A stretch of 18,915 nt of DNA from Chlorobiales bacterium (GTDB lineage: Bacteria; Bacteroidota; Chlorobiia; Chlorobiales; Chlorobiaceae), in contig JAKSDC010000207.1 in NCBI GenBank assembly GCA_022360275.1, forward strand, positions 1-18,915. Reading direction: 5' to 3'. A program made the position numbers and the translations under genes. Numbering within the stretch: position 1 is the first letter of the stretch; each line of letters begins with the position of its first letter. Shown here one piece after another: positions 1 to 8,328 of this stretch. The notes beneath the pieces were generated by a model that was not told the origin of the DNA, did not search any database, and was given only the letters and a program-made list of their open reading frames with translations.

Positions 1-174
1 ACCGTCCCGGACAAAACGTCCTTCTTTCTTCTCCACCGTTATCCCGGGCCAGTTACCGACGTGCTGGTTTGAACCGGTAAGAAAGTTGAACACGGTTGAT
101 TTACCGGTGTTGGGCTGCCCGGCGATAGCAACGGCGATCTCACCGGCCGGCCTTGATAATTCATTCACACTCAT
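1..174 (-). CDS. feoB: Ferrous iron transport protein B, N-terminal fragment (window edge)
   Basis: This is the first 58 codons of FeoB, the inner-membrane Fe2+ permease with a cytosolic GTPase domain; the rest lies beyond the left edge. The G1/P-loop GQPNTGKS is at residues 19-26, and the FeoB-typical switch segment VGNWPGITVEKKEG is at 39-52, with the G2 threonine near residue 46. The ATG at 174 is preceded by GGAGG (186-182) at a 7-nt distance, placed inside the end of feoA. The two genes overlap by 14 nt in different frames, which indicates translational coupling. Family and start are clear from sequence; Fe2+ specificity follows from family knowledge. Confidence 0.93.
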   Translation of the reverse strand, partial: MSVNELSRPAGEIAVAIAGQPNTGKSTVFNFLTGSNQHVGNWPGITVEKKEGRFVRDG

Positions 175-424
175 GCTGCTGCCTCCGCACTATTATTTTC
201 TTGGCTTCTCCTCGTCCCAGCGCAACCTGGGTGTCACACAAAAACACAATCAACGGGCCAATCCCGAAGTTTTGGATGACAAGCAATGCTGCCTCCGGTG
301 TGAACCCCCTGCCGGCAGCACGGCGAACAAATTTTTTGTCGCCTTCAATCGATTGAATGATGGACCTTGATCCTGGCCGCATCCGATCCAGAGACATATT
401 TTCGTTAACTGTTTTCATGTTCAT
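161..424 (-). CDS. feoA: FeoA domain protein
   Basis: A small SH3-like protein of 87 residues that works with FeoB in Fe2+ uptake, probably at the cytosolic face of the permease. The FeoA pattern is visible: SLDRMRPGSRSIIQSIEGD (11-29), then the RR segment, then GPLIVFLCDTQVALGRGEA (56-74), ending in KKIIV. The usual leucine-rich stretch after the arginines reads RRAAGRGFTPEA here, a somewhat divergent version. The start ATG at 424 has a weak AAGG about 9 nt upstream; a second in-frame ATG lies two codons in. The 3' end contains the feoB ribosome binding site and overlaps feoB by 14 nt. The upstream gap (425-590) carries a strong inverted repeat. Confidence 0.88.
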   Translation of the reverse strand: MNMKTVNENMSLDRMRPGSRSIIQSIEGDKKFVRRAAGRGFTPEAALLVIQNFGIGPLIVFLCDTQVALGRGEAKKIIVRRQQHECE

Positions 425-474
425 AGGCGATTACCTTGTTTGGGCAGGACACTCTCCGAATCGCCATGCCATCT

Positions 475-506
475 GATCTCCGGTTGACAAAAGATAATCG
501 GAGATC
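475..506. promoter_or_regulatory. Inverted repeat between TonB-dependent receptor and feoA
   Basis: Arms GATCTCCGGTT (475-485) and AATCGGAGATC (496-506) pair with one mismatch around a 10-nt loop; the outer 8 bp are perfect. The repeat lies 84 bp downstream of the receptor stop and about 50 bp upstream of the feoA start. No T-run follows on either strand, so it is not a standard intrinsic terminator. It could be a metalloregulator operator, an attenuator, or an mRNA-stabilising hairpin at the end of the receptor transcript. The symmetry is seen directly; the role is inferred. Confidence 0.45.
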
Positions 507-590
507 GATGCCGGCTTCGGGTTTCGGGGTCGAAATGGGCATCTGGCAGAATGTTGTAAACAATGTGCATCATCAATTGATAAAAATCTG

Positions 591-2699
591 TTAAAAGTAG
601 TAACGACCCTCGGCACCGATAACTAATGGCTCCCCTGCGCGTCCCGCATCGGTGAAACTATGCACCAGATACTTTTCATCCAGAAGATTTCTTCCGTATA
701 CATAGGCCGCCCAGTCCGAGCCTTCATAACCGACTTTCGCGTTGAGAAGAAGGTAGCTCTCCTGCTCGATCAGGTTTTGCTCATCCAGATATTCTGGACC
801 CATCAACGCTGCTGAAAATGACGTGAAAAAGCCGCTGTTGTGCCGGTACCGCACTCCTGTCGAGAAGCTGTACTCGTTGGCGTTGGGAAGTTTGTTGCCG
901 GCCATGTTCTGACCGGTAGGATGGTTGTCGTAACGGTCGAACTCCCCCCTGAGCCAGCCGAATCCTGCCAGCAGATCCAGACCCCCTGCCGCCCGCCAGC
1001 GCGCTTCCAGTTCTAGCCCGTAACTGTGCGCTTCAGCGGCATTAAGCATGAGTGCCACGTTGTCTTTCACGACACTGACCTGCATATCCGTCCAGTCGAT
1101 GTAAAAGGCCGCCGCACTCAGTTCCAATCGCTTGTCAGCCAGCAGCCCCTTGTACCCGATTTCGTAGGTCAGGGTATACTCCGGATCAACCGGTTCGCGT
1201 ACAGCCTCGATATCCACCTGGTTGGCTGCATAGTCGCCGACTTTGTAGCCGCGGTCTATTGATCCGTAGATCCGCTGCCGGTCATCTATGATATAAGCTA
1301 AACTGGCCGAAGGCATCACGCCAAACCAGTCGTCCTTACGCGAGAAATCTTGGACCGGCGCAATGGGCACGCCTCCCATTTCAGACTTTCCCTGCCATGT
1401 CAGCTCCCGCTCCTCATAATCGAGACGAAGCCTGGCCCTGAGCTCGATTTTTTCCAGCGGGTGCAGGATAAGCTGCCCGAAAAGAGCCGCGCCCTGGCCT
1501 TCGATCGTTCCACCTCCGATCATATGCAGTCCGGGAGGCATTAACATAAGTCCCGCATCGTCGCCAAACCTGAAATCCGTCAGGAGGTCGATCTCCTCTT
1601 TCAGCAAGAACACCCCTGCAAGCCACTCGACGTCCGCTGACTCACCGCCGGAAAGACGAATTTCCTGGGTGAATGTTTTGAAATTTTCATCATAGTCCAG
1701 GACCATGAGATCGAAAGGGGATGAATCCTGGTCAAATACCGTCTGGGAATTGGAAGCGCTGTAGTTGGTGATCGAGGTCAGGGCGACATCGCCGAACGCT
1801 CTTTCCCAGGTCAGCGTCGGAGAAAACAGATGGCCCTTGCTTTTCCCCTCCTCATTATTCATTGTGGTGGTGCTTGTTCCAAAGACAACCGGCACATAAT
1901 CGTCAAAACCGCCGTTGTAAGCGTCGCCGGTCACACTCAGCCGCAAAATATTGTCTTCGGAAAAAGCATTCTCGAAGGTGAAACGGCCGGAAAACTGCTC
2001 TTGGCGGCTGCCGTCGTCGCTGTTTAGAAACGAGTTCTCCATGTAACCGTCCGTACGGTTATACACCAGGGCCAGGCGGTATCCCTGATTCTCGCTCAGA
2101 GGCCCGCCAAAGGCCGCCCTGACTTTTTGGGTATTGTAGCTTTCGATCTCCAGAGCGGAATCGAACGAAAACTCGGGAGTCGGTTTTCGGGTAATCACGT
2201 TAACCACGCCCGCACCGGTGTTGCGCCCGTAAAGAGAACCCTGGCTGCCGCGCATCAGCTCTACACGCTCGACATCCATAAACATGTCAACCCCTGCATA
2301 AGGTACGGTAACACCATCCACGTTGATGTTCCAGATCTTGTTCATGTTGGTCATGCCGCCAATACCGCGAAAAACCACCTGGGTCACATGTGAATCTATT
2401 TTATCGACACTGATATTGGGCGCCAGATCCGTCAGCTCGTCGATATTGTCGATTCCCAGATCCTCCATGGCGTAGCCATCCATAACCGTAACGTTGGCCG
2501 GAACCTCCAGGACACTCTCCTCCTGCTTTTGGGCGGTTACGGTAATCTCACCGAGTTCAACCATGTTCCGGGCCCGCTCCTCCTGGGACGCCCGCCCCTC
2601 CGCGGCAAAAGCAGCCACAGCAGTAAACAGGATGAGCCCCACCGTATATGACACCGCGGAAAAAACGGCGGACGGTGCAGCTTTTTTTCTTTGCATCAT
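591..2699 (-). CDS. TonB-dependent outer-membrane receptor (siderophore/metallophore type)
   Basis: A 702-residue outer-membrane receptor with a plug and 22-strand barrel, expected to import a metal chelate using TonB energy. A signal peptide (hydrophobic core about 18-33, ending AFA-AEG) is followed by a TonB-box-like stretch GEITVTAQKQEE (50-61). The plug covers roughly 62-175 and includes VFRGIGG (109-115) and VERVELMRGSQGSLYGRN (143-160) before VINVIT-like VVNVITRKP. The barrel ends in YYF, an aromatic C-terminus usual for BAM substrates. AAGGAGG (2710-2704) precedes ATG-ATG; the second ATG (2696) has the better 7-nt spacing, so the true start may be one codon in. It follows a PchR-like AraC gene by 301 bp, suggesting regulator-receptor pairing. 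The substrate cannot be read from sequence; it may be a siderophore, heme or another chelate. Confidence 0.93.
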   Translation of the reverse strand: MMQRKKAAPSAVFSAVSYTVGLILFTAVAAFAAEGRASQEERARNMVELGEITVTAQKQEESVLEVPANVTVMDGYAMEDLGIDNIDELTDLAPNISVDKIDSHVTQVVFRGIGGMTNMNKIWNINVDGVTVPYAGVDMFMDVERVELMRGSQGSLYGRNTGAGVVNVITRKPTPEFSFDSALEIESYNTQKVRAAFGGPLSENQGYRLALVYNRTDGYMENSFLNSDDGSRQEQFSGRFTFENAFSEDNILRLSVTGDAYNGGFDDYVPVVFGTSTTTMNNEEGKSKGHLFSPTLTWERAFGDVALTSITNYSASNSQTVFDQDSSPFDLMVLDYDENFKTFTQEIRLSGGESADVEWLAGVFLLKEEIDLLTDFRFGDDAGLMLMPPGLHMIGGGTIEGQGAALFGQLILHPLEKIELRARLRLDYEERELTWQGKSEMGGVPIAPVQDFSRKDDWFGVMPSASLAYIIDDRQRIYGSIDRGYKVGDYAANQVDIEAVREPVDPEYTLTYEIGYKGLLADKRLELSAAAFYIDWTDMQVSVVKDNVALMLNAAEAHSYGLELEARWRAAGGLDLLAGFGWLRGEFDRYDNHPTGQNMAGNKLPNANEYSFSTGVRYRHNSGFFTSFSAALMGPEYLDEQNLIEQESYLLLNAKVGYEGSDWAAYVYGRNLLDEKYLVHSFTDAGRAGEPLVIGAEGRYYF

Positions 2700-2703
2700 C
2701 TTT

Positions 2704-2710
2704 CCTCCTT
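2704..2710 (-). promoter_or_regulatory. Strong Shine-Dalgarno site of the left TonB-dependent receptor
   Basis: AAGGAGG on the minus strand, 4 nt before the first and 7 nt before the second of two adjacent ATG codons. It is among the strongest ribosome binding sites in the window, suggesting high translation once the gene is induced. Confidence 0.75.
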
Positions 2711-2913
2711 GTTAATACGTTTTTTAGGACTACAGAAAAGGTGACTATGACATAAGGGCTTGTTCCAACAAACTTGCAGCAAAGGCTTCACATCCGACAG
2801 TAAACGGCCGAACCGACAACAATCCCCCCCTGGCAGGAGATACCAGAAGGGTTACCGAAGGAGATTAGCAAACTCTATTTAGACACAATCCAATTAGCGC
2901 AAGAAATCTAACA

Positions 2914-2939
2914 GTATTCACTGAAGGGGAATACCCCCT
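2914..2939. repeat. Two mutually exclusive small hairpins in the AraC-receptor intergenic gap
   Basis: The 301-bp gap 2700-3000 contains GTATTC (2914-2919) paired with GAATAC (2929-2934), and AGGGG (2925-2929) paired with CCCCT (2935-2939). The two stems share bases, so only one can form at a time. No T-run follows, so this is not an obvious terminator. The gap also has two similar stretches, TTACCGAAGGA near 2852 and TTACCGAAAGGA near 2971, which could be direct-repeat half-sites for the adjacent AraC-type regulator. I see no convincing Fur box and no gene in the gap. Confidence 0.3.
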
Positions 2940-3000
2940 GAGGAACTATTACTGCCAATTAAGGGGCTTTTTACCGAAAGGACGTGGATAGATCTGATAC

Positions 3001-3990
3001 TTACAGGGACAGATGGTGCGTCATCCGATACTCTTTCAGGGATCTCAGGTATTCTCCGGGCCTTACCCCGTGGTGATGTTTGAAGATGGCACCGAAATGG
3101 GAAACATTGGAATATCCTACGGCGCATGCAACATCGGTAACGCTTTTATGATCCCTGTCGAACAACAGCTTTGCCTGCTCCATACGATATTTGCGAAGAA
3201 AACCGTACACCGTGGTTCCGTAAAGCTCTTTAAATCCCTGCTTGATTTTTTTTTCATTGAGCCCCACTTTTCGCGCCAATTCGGCAATGGAGGGAGGTGT
3301 GGACATCCGTTCCATAATGATCGTCCTTGCTGCCTGCAGCATAACCACATCGTCCGGTTGCAGGATGGTTTGTTTGCGCGTCTGGCTGCATAATAACTCA
3401 ATCTCATGGGAAAGCAACTCAAGAATCTTGCCCTTGAGGAAAAGTGAATCTGCCGGCGATGCGCCGTCGCGGTTAAATATTTGATGGATGATCGAGGTGG
3501 TTGTCGGGCCGACAGTCGTTATATTCAGAGGACTCTTGCTGTTGACGCTCGCTTTGTCAATAATGGCCCGGACCAGATGACCGCTACCGGAGCCCAATAG
3601 CTGAGCCAGTTTCTGCGGGGTTATATACAAATGTAATACCTTGACAGGGACCAGGGAATTGACCGTGGCGATTCCGCTTAATTCCGTGTTTAACCCAAAG
3701 AACCGAATTCCCCCGGAAAAATGGTATTTGCTCCAGTCTCCCGGTCCATTCCTTATGGAGAGAGTGGTATCGCCGGACAGGGTGTATGTAAATTCGAGAC
3801 AAGGATGGGGGTTTTTCCGGAAAGGAGCTTCGAATGATACTTGGGGACGGAAGAATTCTGTTCGAACGACGACATTCTTCATGGGCTCCACGAAATGCTG
3901 CACCAACGAACTGTCGGCATATTGCTTCAGAGCCGTCCGATCGGTAATTATGTTAAGCCCCTTGATGAGCTGCTTGTTGATAGAAGACAT
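3001..3990 (-). CDS. AraC-family transcriptional regulator, PchR-like
   Basis: A DNA-binding regulator of 329 residues. The C-terminal third carries the two AraC helix-turn-helix units: SIAELARKVGLNEKKIKQGF (about 234-253) and SVTDVACAVGYSNVSHFGAIF (about 283-303), followed by HHHGVRPGEYLRSLK. The N-terminal 200 residues have no catalytic motif and fit the ligand-sensing part of the PchR/YbtA group, which activates ferric-siderophore receptor genes when the loaded siderophore is present. The frame is open upstream to 4182, but the first 64 residues there look non-coding; I choose ATG 3990, giving normal family length, although its ribosome binding site is weak (AGAAAG). Its position directly upstream of a TonB-dependent receptor supports control of that receptor (inference). 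Confidence 0.88.
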   Translation of the reverse strand: MSSINKQLIKGLNIITDRTALKQYADSSLVQHFVEPMKNVVVRTEFFRPQVSFEAPFRKNPHPCLEFTYTLSGDTTLSIRNGPGDWSKYHFSGGIRFFGLNTELSGIATVNSLVPVKVLHLYITPQKLAQLLGSGSGHLVRAIIDKASVNSKSPLNITTVGPTTTSIIHQIFNRDGASPADSLFLKGKILELLSHEIELLCSQTRKQTILQPDDVVMLQAARTIIMERMSTPPSIAELARKVGLNEKKIKQGFKELYGTTVYGFLRKYRMEQAKLLFDRDHKSVTDVACAVGYSNVSHFGAIFKHHHGVRPGEYLRSLKEYRMTHHLSL

Positions 3991-4220
3991 CTGACTTTCT
4001 GTACGATTCAGCAGGCAACAAGTTCTTTGCTGCCTCCCCTGGAATGAATAGAGAAATTCGATCATCCCCATAAACCCGGCGCCGATCTCTTTCGGCCATT
4101 TCCAGTATGTCCCGCAGCCGGGCTTGCAATCATTTGAGCCTGTCCGGTTCGGAGAAGCCACTGAAAACTTCTTCAGCGTCAATTATGGGTACATGGTTAA
4201 AGGTCAGGACTCCTGTCTTA

Positions 4221-5048
4221 TTAGATAATCTCCAGGTGCACTATCCCGGGAGCAAGCCGGTTCGTCAACCAGGGAAAAGCCAGAAGATAGGAATAGGGAC
4301 GCATCCGCTCGGGAAATGGTTCGGCATAGGTCATTTTCCGCTTGATTCGGTAACGGGGATGGATATCGGTGAACCACTGATAGTCACCATAGTTCAGCGC
4401 CCATGGCATGGGTGGTACAGTATATGTTTTGGTCACTTTCATCCCTTTGAGGCTTTTCCTGGAGAGCCAGACAGGAATGACATCGAATATCACCTGACTA
4501 TCACGAAAACGTTCAGCGATGCGATACAACAGATCCCTGACTTCACTCTCCCTGAAATACATAAGAAGTCCCGCCATGACGATGAACACCTCCGAACCCT
4601 GCTGCACCTTCTTTATCCACAGGTCATCGAGAGCGGAACATTCGACCATCTCCATCCGTTCTTCCACAGACAGAAAACGCTTGCGTACTTCGATGCTTTC
4701 GGGAAGGTCCACGGAAATCCAGCGCATTGAGCCGTTATCGACACGCCAGAACTGGGTATCCAATCCTTCACCAAGCGAAATAACCGTTCCTGACGGATTG
4801 GTCATAAGCCAACTGTTAATCGCATTATCGATCACACGCGCCCGGACCGCATGCCCTGTATTGGGTTTGCCGAAGCTCGCCTCGAAATCATAGTCTATTC
4901 GATCGACCAGATCGGCGGAAAAGGGATCATCAAGCAGGCGATCCTCCCGCTTCTGCTCGGCTGCCCTGTTCCACAGAGGCCAGAGTAAGGTTTCCGGAAC
5001 CCCCTGCAGATTCACCCCCTCTTTTCCCGTCTTTGCATTTGTCTCCAT
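4221..5048 (-). CDS. SAM-dependent methyltransferase, LCM/PPM (TcmP-like) family
   Basis: A soluble class I methyltransferase of 275 residues. It shows the leucine-carboxyl-methyltransferase family pattern: HAVRARVID (66-74), the SAM-binding motif I SLGEGLDTQFWRVDN (91-105), the acidic motif SVDLPES (112-118), and a later VIFDVIP segment. Bacterial members, such as TcmP-like enzymes of polyketide pathways, O-methylate small molecules; the substrate here is unknown. Two starts are possible: a GTG at 5054 overlapping the permease stop, and the ATG at 5048. The GGGAG upstream is 7 nt from the ATG but almost touches the GTG, so I choose the ATG. Either way the gene is tightly coupled to the ABC permease, suggesting that modification and transport act on the same compound (inference). 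Confidence 0.85.
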   Translation of the reverse strand: METNAKTGKEGVNLQGVPETLLWPLWNRAAEQKREDRLLDDPFSADLVDRIDYDFEASFGKPNTGHAVRARVIDNAINSWLMTNPSGTVISLGEGLDTQFWRVDNGSMRWISVDLPESIEVRKRFLSVEERMEMVECSALDDLWIKKVQQGSEVFIVMAGLLMYFRESEVRDLLYRIAERFRDSQVIFDVIPVWLSRKSLKGMKVTKTYTVPPMPWALNYGDYQWFTDIHPRYRIKRKMTYAEPFPERMRPYSYLLAFPWLTNRLAPGIVHLEII

Positions 5049-5050
5049 AG

Positions 5051-8000
5051 TCACACTCCCTCTTTTTTTTCAACAGTTTCAAACATTGCCTTTATTTTCT
5101 CACCGAGAACCGCCTCGTTTTTCAGATAATCATAAAAGTCCCTGAATACAAGCGGTTTGCCTTCCTGTGTCCCGAACCACTCCCTGACATGCCGGAACAG
5201 CTCCTTGTACCCGATACTGTTCGACAGATGGTAGAGCGCCAGAGTACCCTTGTTGCTTTCCAGATACTCGATACCGTCGGCATAAAGCAACGGCGGTTCC
5301 TGATTCGGCTCGCCCCCCCTGTCCTTGCCGTATTTGCGCCTCTTTTTCTCAAGAATGACGGCTACACGCTCCTTTCCGTCTGTCTTTTCCAGGAACAGCA
5401 ACGCCATGGCTTCAGGCAGTGCCGTCCACAACATGTCCGCGCCCTGCACGTTTGCCAGAAAACCGTTTTCCAGCACCCAGTGACGGAACAGTTCCCTTAC
5501 AACGGAAAACCGGATGAAACTGACGAGATCGCCGTTGTTCCTGTCACCGTACCACCCCTCTTTCTCCGAAATGGCTACCGTATTGGCGAACGCATAGGAA
5601 GGATCCTGATAAAAGGGAATCTCTGCCACCCGGAGCTCTGTGTACGGATAGGCGCCAAGATGGCTCTCCAGATACTGCAGCCCTTTTTCAAGAGCATCAC
5701 GATACAGATCGAGGTTGTAATCATGTTCCTTCTTGTAGAGCAAGGAAACGTCCCTCCCCGAAATATCGAACGTCCGAACTGCATAGTCGGCCGAACCGAT
5801 ATACCAGTGAAGAGGAGATCGCTTTTCCATCTCGTAACGGAAGTAGTTGCGGCCGTCTTCCTGCCAGCTTTTCACCAGCAGGCCTGGGGCAAAAGCCGTC
5901 TGCGAACCGGACGTACTGACGGTTATCGTTCCCTCCACCAGCGTAGCGTCCTCCGCAAAGTAATGCTCGGCCAGCGAGACGGGATCATCGACCGGGTCCA
6001 TGCGCGAATCGAGCATCTCGAGACCGTTTGCCCGACGCTCGTTGTTTTCGAGCAGTTCCTTGTCCGAATCGTAACCGATCACCGGCACGGGGCGTTCCAT
6101 GAACAGGCCGTTGTATGCCAGATCTGCTTGCGGCTCTCCCTGCGAAAGTCCCCGATAGGCTTTTCTGGCATTGATGACAAGCGAACGCTCTTCACCCGGC
6201 ATCATCGTTTCGGGAAGCGCATAAACTTCCATGCCGAGCACCTTGTCGGCTTCGAGCTTTTCAAGCTCCTGGCTATTGATCCGCACCGATCTGATTTCCG
6301 TAAAATAATCCGCGTTGATGTAAAGCCTTTCGACCGGTTTGTCCGAGAGATTGTCAAGCGTCAATGCAGCCCGATATTCCGCTGCCTGTTCAAGAGGATA
6401 AAGGTCGAGATGCAGATTCACGGCGGTTATGCGGGGAGAAGCGAAAGATTGCACTTCACCGAACCGTTTTTCATACTCGGCGGCTTCGGTATCCTCTTGA
6501 CCGCTGGGAACATAGTTACGTGTCGTATTGACCTCGGCGACGAGAAACGACTGGAGAAAAAAGAACACTGCAAGGCTCACGAGAGAGACCGCGACCCCGC
6601 CCCAGCCGAGCTCGCCATGAAGCGAAAACACCCTTTTGAACACCCCTTTCTCCGAACCACGGTTCCAGAAACGGATGCCGGCCAGAAGAAACGATATAGC
6701 AAGGAAAAGCCAGAGCAGGAAATACCAGAAAGAAGCTATCGAAAAGACTCCATAACGGTTCAACTCCGAGAAGTCGTCAATCCCCGGAACCAGTGCATAG
6801 CCGTAACGAATCTGCTCGATGATGCCGGTATCGAATGAAATCGCGATAAAGATGAAGTATCCGACGCATACGACGTGCGTAAGAAAACGGTTGCCCGTCA
6901 ATCCGGCGACGAAGAACACCAGCCCTATGTAAAGCACGTAAGTCAGCCAGCCTAACCTGAAGCCTAGAAGGTCGTTGATGTAAACTTGCCAGTCGATTAC
7001 GAAAAAGCCTTGACCAACCTGTGCGACGATCCCGGAAACAAGCATCGTCAGGGAAATAATCAACGCGACGCCGCACATGGCGACAAATCTCGAAAGCAGC
7101 GTCACCCATGAGGGCGTCGGAATCGAATCGGTAATCTGCCATAATCCGGTGGTCCTGTCCTTGAAGAAGAGCTCGCCCGACCAGATCATGAGCAGAATGA
7201 TCATCAGAAAACCGGTATGCAGGCGGGTCGTGGTCATACCGGACGTCAACGGCACCTGGGCGCCGACATAGTAGACCGGGTTCCACAGAACCATGTAGAG
7301 GAAAAACATGGCCGCAATCACCATGAGCACGACCTTGAACGACGCAGGACGCACGACATTGAGAAACTCGACCAGCGCAAAGCGCCCTAGCTTCCGGAAA
7401 TACTCCCCGATGGAAAAGACCCTTTTTACATGCGGCACCGCAACATGGGTGAACGATGCATCATGCGAGGCAACGACATCGTCCTGCAACGTTTTCCGGA
7501 CTGAACCGAACGCAGCCTGGATAAAGTTGCGGAAGCTGAACTGGAAATAGCTGTATGTAAACGCAAAAAGTCCGATACCCGCCCACAGCAGCCGGTTGAC
7601 AAGAAACACCTCGTCGACCGGAAGGAAACCCGTATTTTTCTCGGCTACCGTCATACCGTCGACGATTTCCTTGGTATAGACAAAGCCGAAAGGATCGCCG
7701 ATCATGATCGCGGTAATGTAGGGCGAATTGCCGCTCACCGCCTCTGCGACGAGGAACATCAGTACGAAACAGAAAATCCCAATGTAGGAGGCCGCCATGT
7801 TACGGAACCGGATTACACAGAAGTAACTGACCGCCGTCAGCAGGAAAATATTGGTCAGTCCGAAAAGCGCGTAACCGTGCAGCAACTGCAACCAAGGCAC
7901 CGGTCCGAACTTGTCGGCCGATTCGACACCGAGATACGGCATGATGATCATACCCACGGCATAAGCGAAAACCAGCAGGAGGTTAATTGCATAGGCTCCG

Positions 8001-8314
8001 AAAAACTTGCCCAGGAAAAACCGCTTTTCGTCTATCGGAAACGCATAGAGAAACAGCGCCGTCCGCTGCTCGATATCACGATAGAGCGACATGCCGGTTA
8101 TCATGGCGATGATGATCATGAGGATCAGTCCACCTCCCGACAGACAGACGTAGAAGATTCCGGCCCCGTTCATCATGGCCTGATCGTGCACATAGAAATC
8201 GTACACCGCAAGAGCGTACCAGACGCCCTGGAAACACATCATCAGAAGAATGAGCCAAGTCAACGGGCTCGCAAAGCGAGCACGAAGCTCGAAAGCAAAT
8301 ATTTTACTTACCAT
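5051..8314 (-). CDS. ABC-2 permease fused to a degenerate M1-aminopeptidase-like domain
   Basis: A 1087-residue inner-membrane protein. Residues 1-265 and about 315-550 are two ABC-2-type blocks of several membrane helices each; another helix (575-593) leads into a long soluble region (600-1087) resembling the M1 aminopeptidase part of known ABC permease/M1 fusions. The zinc site is degraded: at the HExxH position the sequence is RELFR (940-944) followed by HW, so both His ligands are Arg while Glu941 remains. The downstream ANVQGADML (954-962), which aligns with the fusion family as I remember it, continues WTALPE, placing no Glu where the third ligand is expected. The domain therefore looks catalytically dead. 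ATG 8314 has AGGAG upstream and follows the ATPase stop by 14 nt; an open extension to 8440 overlaps the ATPase gene and is rejected. It forms an exporter with the ATPase; substrate unknown. Confidence 0.9.
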   Translation of the reverse strand: MVSKIFAFELRARFASPLTWLILLMMCFQGVWYALAVYDFYVHDQAMMNGAGIFYVCLSGGGLILMIIIAMITGMSLYRDIEQRTALFLYAFPIDEKRFFLGKFFGAYAINLLLVFAYAVGMIIMPYLGVESADKFGPVPWLQLLHGYALFGLTNIFLLTAVSYFCVIRFRNMAASYIGIFCFVLMFLVAEAVSGNSPYITAIMIGDPFGFVYTKEIVDGMTVAEKNTGFLPVDEVFLVNRLLWAGIGLFAFTYSYFQFSFRNFIQAAFGSVRKTLQDDVVASHDASFTHVAVPHVKRVFSIGEYFRKLGRFALVEFLNVVRPASFKVVLMVIAAMFFLYMVLWNPVYYVGAQVPLTSGMTTTRLHTGFLMIILLMIWSGELFFKDRTTGLWQITDSIPTPSWVTLLSRFVAMCGVALIISLTMLVSGIVAQVGQGFFVIDWQVYINDLLGFRLGWLTYVLYIGLVFFVAGLTGNRFLTHVVCVGYFIFIAISFDTGIIEQIRYGYALVPGIDDFSELNRYGVFSIASFWYFLLWLFLAISFLLAGIRFWNRGSEKGVFKRVFSLHGELGWGGVAVSLVSLAVFFFLQSFLVAEVNTTRNYVPSGQEDTEAAEYEKRFGEVQSFASPRITAVNLHLDLYPLEQAAEYRAALTLDNLSDKPVERLYINADYFTEIRSVRINSQELEKLEADKVLGMEVYALPETMMPGEERSLVINARKAYRGLSQGEPQADLAYNGLFMERPVPVIGYDSDKELLENNERRANGLEMLDSRMDPVDDPVSLAEHYFAEDATLVEGTITVSTSGSQTAFAPGLLVKSWQEDGRNYFRYEMEKRSPLHWYIGSADYAVRTFDISGRDVSLLYKKEHDYNLDLYRDALEKGLQYLESHLGAYPYTELRVAEIPFYQDPSYAFANTVAISEKEGWYGDRNNGDLVSFIRFSVVRELFRHWVLENGFLANVQGADMLWTALPEAMALLFLEKTDGKERVAVILEKKRRKYGKDRGGEPNQEPPLLYADGIEYLESNKGTLALYHLSNSIGYKELFRHVREWFGTQEGKPLVFRDFYDYLKNEAVLGEKIKAMFETVEKKEGV

Positions 8315-8328
8315 GCCTGCTACTCCTG

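Noticed and set aside
475..506. Reading the receptor-feoA inverted repeat as an intrinsic terminator
   Set aside because: No T-run follows the stem on either strand.
431..616. 61-aa minus-strand frame between the left receptor and feoA
   Set aside because: No ribosome binding site, no family signature, and it overlaps the receptor end and the inverted repeat.
3991..4182. N-terminal extension of the PchR-like regulator
   Set aside because: The extra 64 residues show no family similarity; the protein from 3990 already has the usual length.
5189..6838. 549-aa open frame on the plus strand opposite the ABC permease
   Set aside because: Product lacks any recognisable domain and is rich in His, Arg and Gln as expected for the antisense of a GC-moderate gene; the minus-strand permease is clearly real.
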